Of a DNA stretch of 64,000 nt, positions 62,964 to 64,000 are shown in pieces. This stretch comes from Mesorhizobium sp. 1M-11 (lineage in GTDB: Bacteria; Pseudomonadota; Alphaproteobacteria; Rhizobiales; Rhizobiaceae). The notes under the pieces are model-generated. The model searched no databases. It was not told the DNA's origin and saw only the letters and a list, made by a program, of their open reading frames with translations. The position numbers and the translations under genes were made by a program. The stretch covers positions 1 through 64,000 of the forward strand of contig NZ_LJSD01000017.1 in the NCBI RefSeq assembly GCF_001303895.1, written 5' to 3'. The stretch's first letter is position 1. Each line of letters begins with the position of its first letter.

Positions 62964-64000
62964 CTAGCGCAGCCAGCCAACCGCAAGCTCCTTGACGGCG
63001 TCCGCCGCGCGGCGCGGCAACGAACCCACTTCCACCGTTTCGGCCGCGAACACCGGCTTTTCCTGGCTTAGCGTATCGCCGATCCAGACGCGCAGCGTGC
63101 CAACGGGCTGACCGGCCTCGACAGGTGCCGGCAGCGGGCCATTGTAGACGATACGCGCGGTGACCTTGTCACGGTTGGCGATGGGCAACAGGAGATCGAT
63201 CGGTCCATCGGCTTTCAGCGCCACACCCGATTTGGCGCCACCGAACACGTCCGCCTCCCCTACGATCTCGTCCTTGGCGAAAACTTCCGTCTTCTCGAAG
63301 GAACGCAGGCCCCATTCCAGCAGCTTGCGGGATTCCTCGGAGCGTTCGCGATCATTAGCCAAGCCGCTCATGGCGGCAATCACCCGCCTGCCGCCCTGGG
63401 TGAGTGCTCCGACGATGGCAAAACCATCCTGTTCGCTGGCGCCGACCGCCAGCCCCTCGGCACCGGCATCCATGGCCAACAGAGGATTGCGGTTGCGCTG
63501 GGTGATCTTGTTCCAGGTGAAGTCCTTCAGGGCGAAATAGGGATAGAATTGCGGATATTCCCGCGACAGACGCAAAGCCAGTTGGGTCATTTCGCGCACG
63601 GTCGTTTTCTGCCCGTCCGCAGGTAAGCCGGTGGCGTTGACGAAGGTCGAGATCGGCATGCCGATCTCTCTCGCGCGCTCATTCATCTGGAGCGCAAAAT
63701 TTCCTTCGGAGCCGGCAAATCCTTCCGCAATGATGATGCAGCCGTCATTGGCGGCCTGCACGGCAATGCCCTTCATCAGATCCTCGAGCCGGATCACCGA
63801 TTTGAGTGCGGCGAACATGGTTGACGTGCCGGATGGCGCGCCACCCTTGCGCCAGGCGTTTTCGCTGACCACGAAAGTGTCATTGAGCGTCATGCGGCCG
63901 CTTTTCACGGCATTGAAGGCCATTTCCAACGTCATCAGCTTGGCGAGCGACGCGGGCTGGATCGGCTTGTCGGCCTGTTTGGCAAAAAGCACCGTGCCGG
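62964..64000 (-). CDS. D-alanyl-D-alanine carboxypeptidase homologue with altered active site (5' end outside window)
   Basis: The frame stays open to the window edge, so the signal peptide and start are missing. It is a peptidase S11 (DacA/PBP5-like) protein with the catalytic SLAK motif near the edge and a C-terminal beta-rich domain (about 280-342). Two motifs depart from the active enzyme: the SxN position reads AAN (VQAANDGC), and the KTG position reads AVG (EGLAVGASEQDG). It may be inactive or have changed activity, acting on or binding peptidoglycan. The upstream neighbour is unknown. Confidence 0.82.
   Translation of the reverse strand, partial: GTVLFAKQADKPIQPASLAKLMTLEMAFNAVKSGRMTLNDTFVVSENAWRKGGAPSGTSTMFAALKSVIRLEDLMKGIAVQAANDGCIIIAEGFAGSEGNFALQMNERAREIGMPISTFVNATGLPADGQKTTVREMTQLALRLSREYPQFYPYFALKDFTWNKITQRNRNPLLAMDAGAEGLAVGASEQDGFAIVGALTQGGRRVIAAMSGLANDRERSEESRKLLEWGLRSFEKTEVFAKDEIVGEADVFGGAKSGVALKADGPIDLLLPIANRDKVTARIVYNGPLPAPVEAGQPVGTLRVWIGDTLSQEKPVFAAETVEVGSLPRRAADAVKELAVGWLR

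Noticed and set aside
1..64000. CRISPR arrays, tRNA/rRNA genes, insertion sequences, phage genes
   Set aside because: Read for spaced direct repeats, cloverleaf-like ends, transposase motifs and phage proteins; none seen. A search with dedicated tools would be more sensitive.

Overview
The window is a GC-rich stretch of alphaproteobacterial chromosome. Its gene content and order (pdhC ... lpdA-lipA, a fused ispDF, dusB-ntrBC-ntrYX, hfq-hflX, metG-tatD, HWE kinase, RirA-type iron box) point to the Rhizobiales, most likely a Mesorhizobium-like member of the Phyllobacteriaceae. That placement is a judgement from gene content, not from a search.

1-19.7 kb is core chromosome. It holds the end of the pyruvate dehydrogenase E2 gene, two inserted enzyme genes (SGNH hydrolase, GNAT), E3 (lpdA), lipoyl synthase, a RatA/Coq10-like START protein, and the divergent ispDF-cinA pair. 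The nitrogen regulation run dusB-ntrB-ntrC-ntrY-ntrX follows, then a D-amino-acid transaminase, hfq-hflX, mazG and an aspartate/aromatic aminotransferase.

20-34 kb is metabolic accessory DNA. It contains a 51-residue membrane protein ahead of an LLM-like protein, an FAD/NAD(P)-binding enzyme, and an acid-stress type cassette (antiporter, small anchored protein, antiporter, Orn/Lys/Arg decarboxylase). A PepSY/DUF2946 pair, a TetR regulator facing an exported Rid-family protein, and a membrane PQQ glucose dehydrogenase complete it.

34-43.3 kb is the most striking part. It is a run of mostly small stress-type genes (CDF transporter, PPC, NTF2-like, PAS-HWE kinase, DUF305, lipoprotein, small membrane protein, cold-shock protein, DUF982, proline-rich protein). 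Nine intergenic matches to GGAAC-N18-TT lie upstream of these genes. This matches the promoter of the general stress response sigma factor (EcfG/RpoE2), so I read the region as a general-stress-response island. The master regulators phyR, nepR and ecfG are not in the window.

43.4-48.7 kb is a heme/iron locus. hmuT and a TonB-dependent heme receptor diverge around a RirA-type iron box, followed by a siderophore-interacting flavoprotein and a broken second copy of its C-terminus. 48.8-55.2 kb is a five-gene import-and-hydrolysis operon (binding protein, ATPase, two permeases, gamma-glutamyltransferase-family enzyme) with a divergent GntR regulator and a palindrome in the promoter. 55.4-57.4 kb has a LysR/tautomerase pair, a decayed alpha/beta hydrolase and a small GNAT. 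57.8-64 kb returns to core genes on the minus strand: MBL hydrolase, tatD, metG, holB, tmk, and a D,D-carboxypeptidase homologue with two of its three active-site motifs altered.

No tRNA or rRNA genes, CRISPR arrays, insertion sequences or phage genes were seen.
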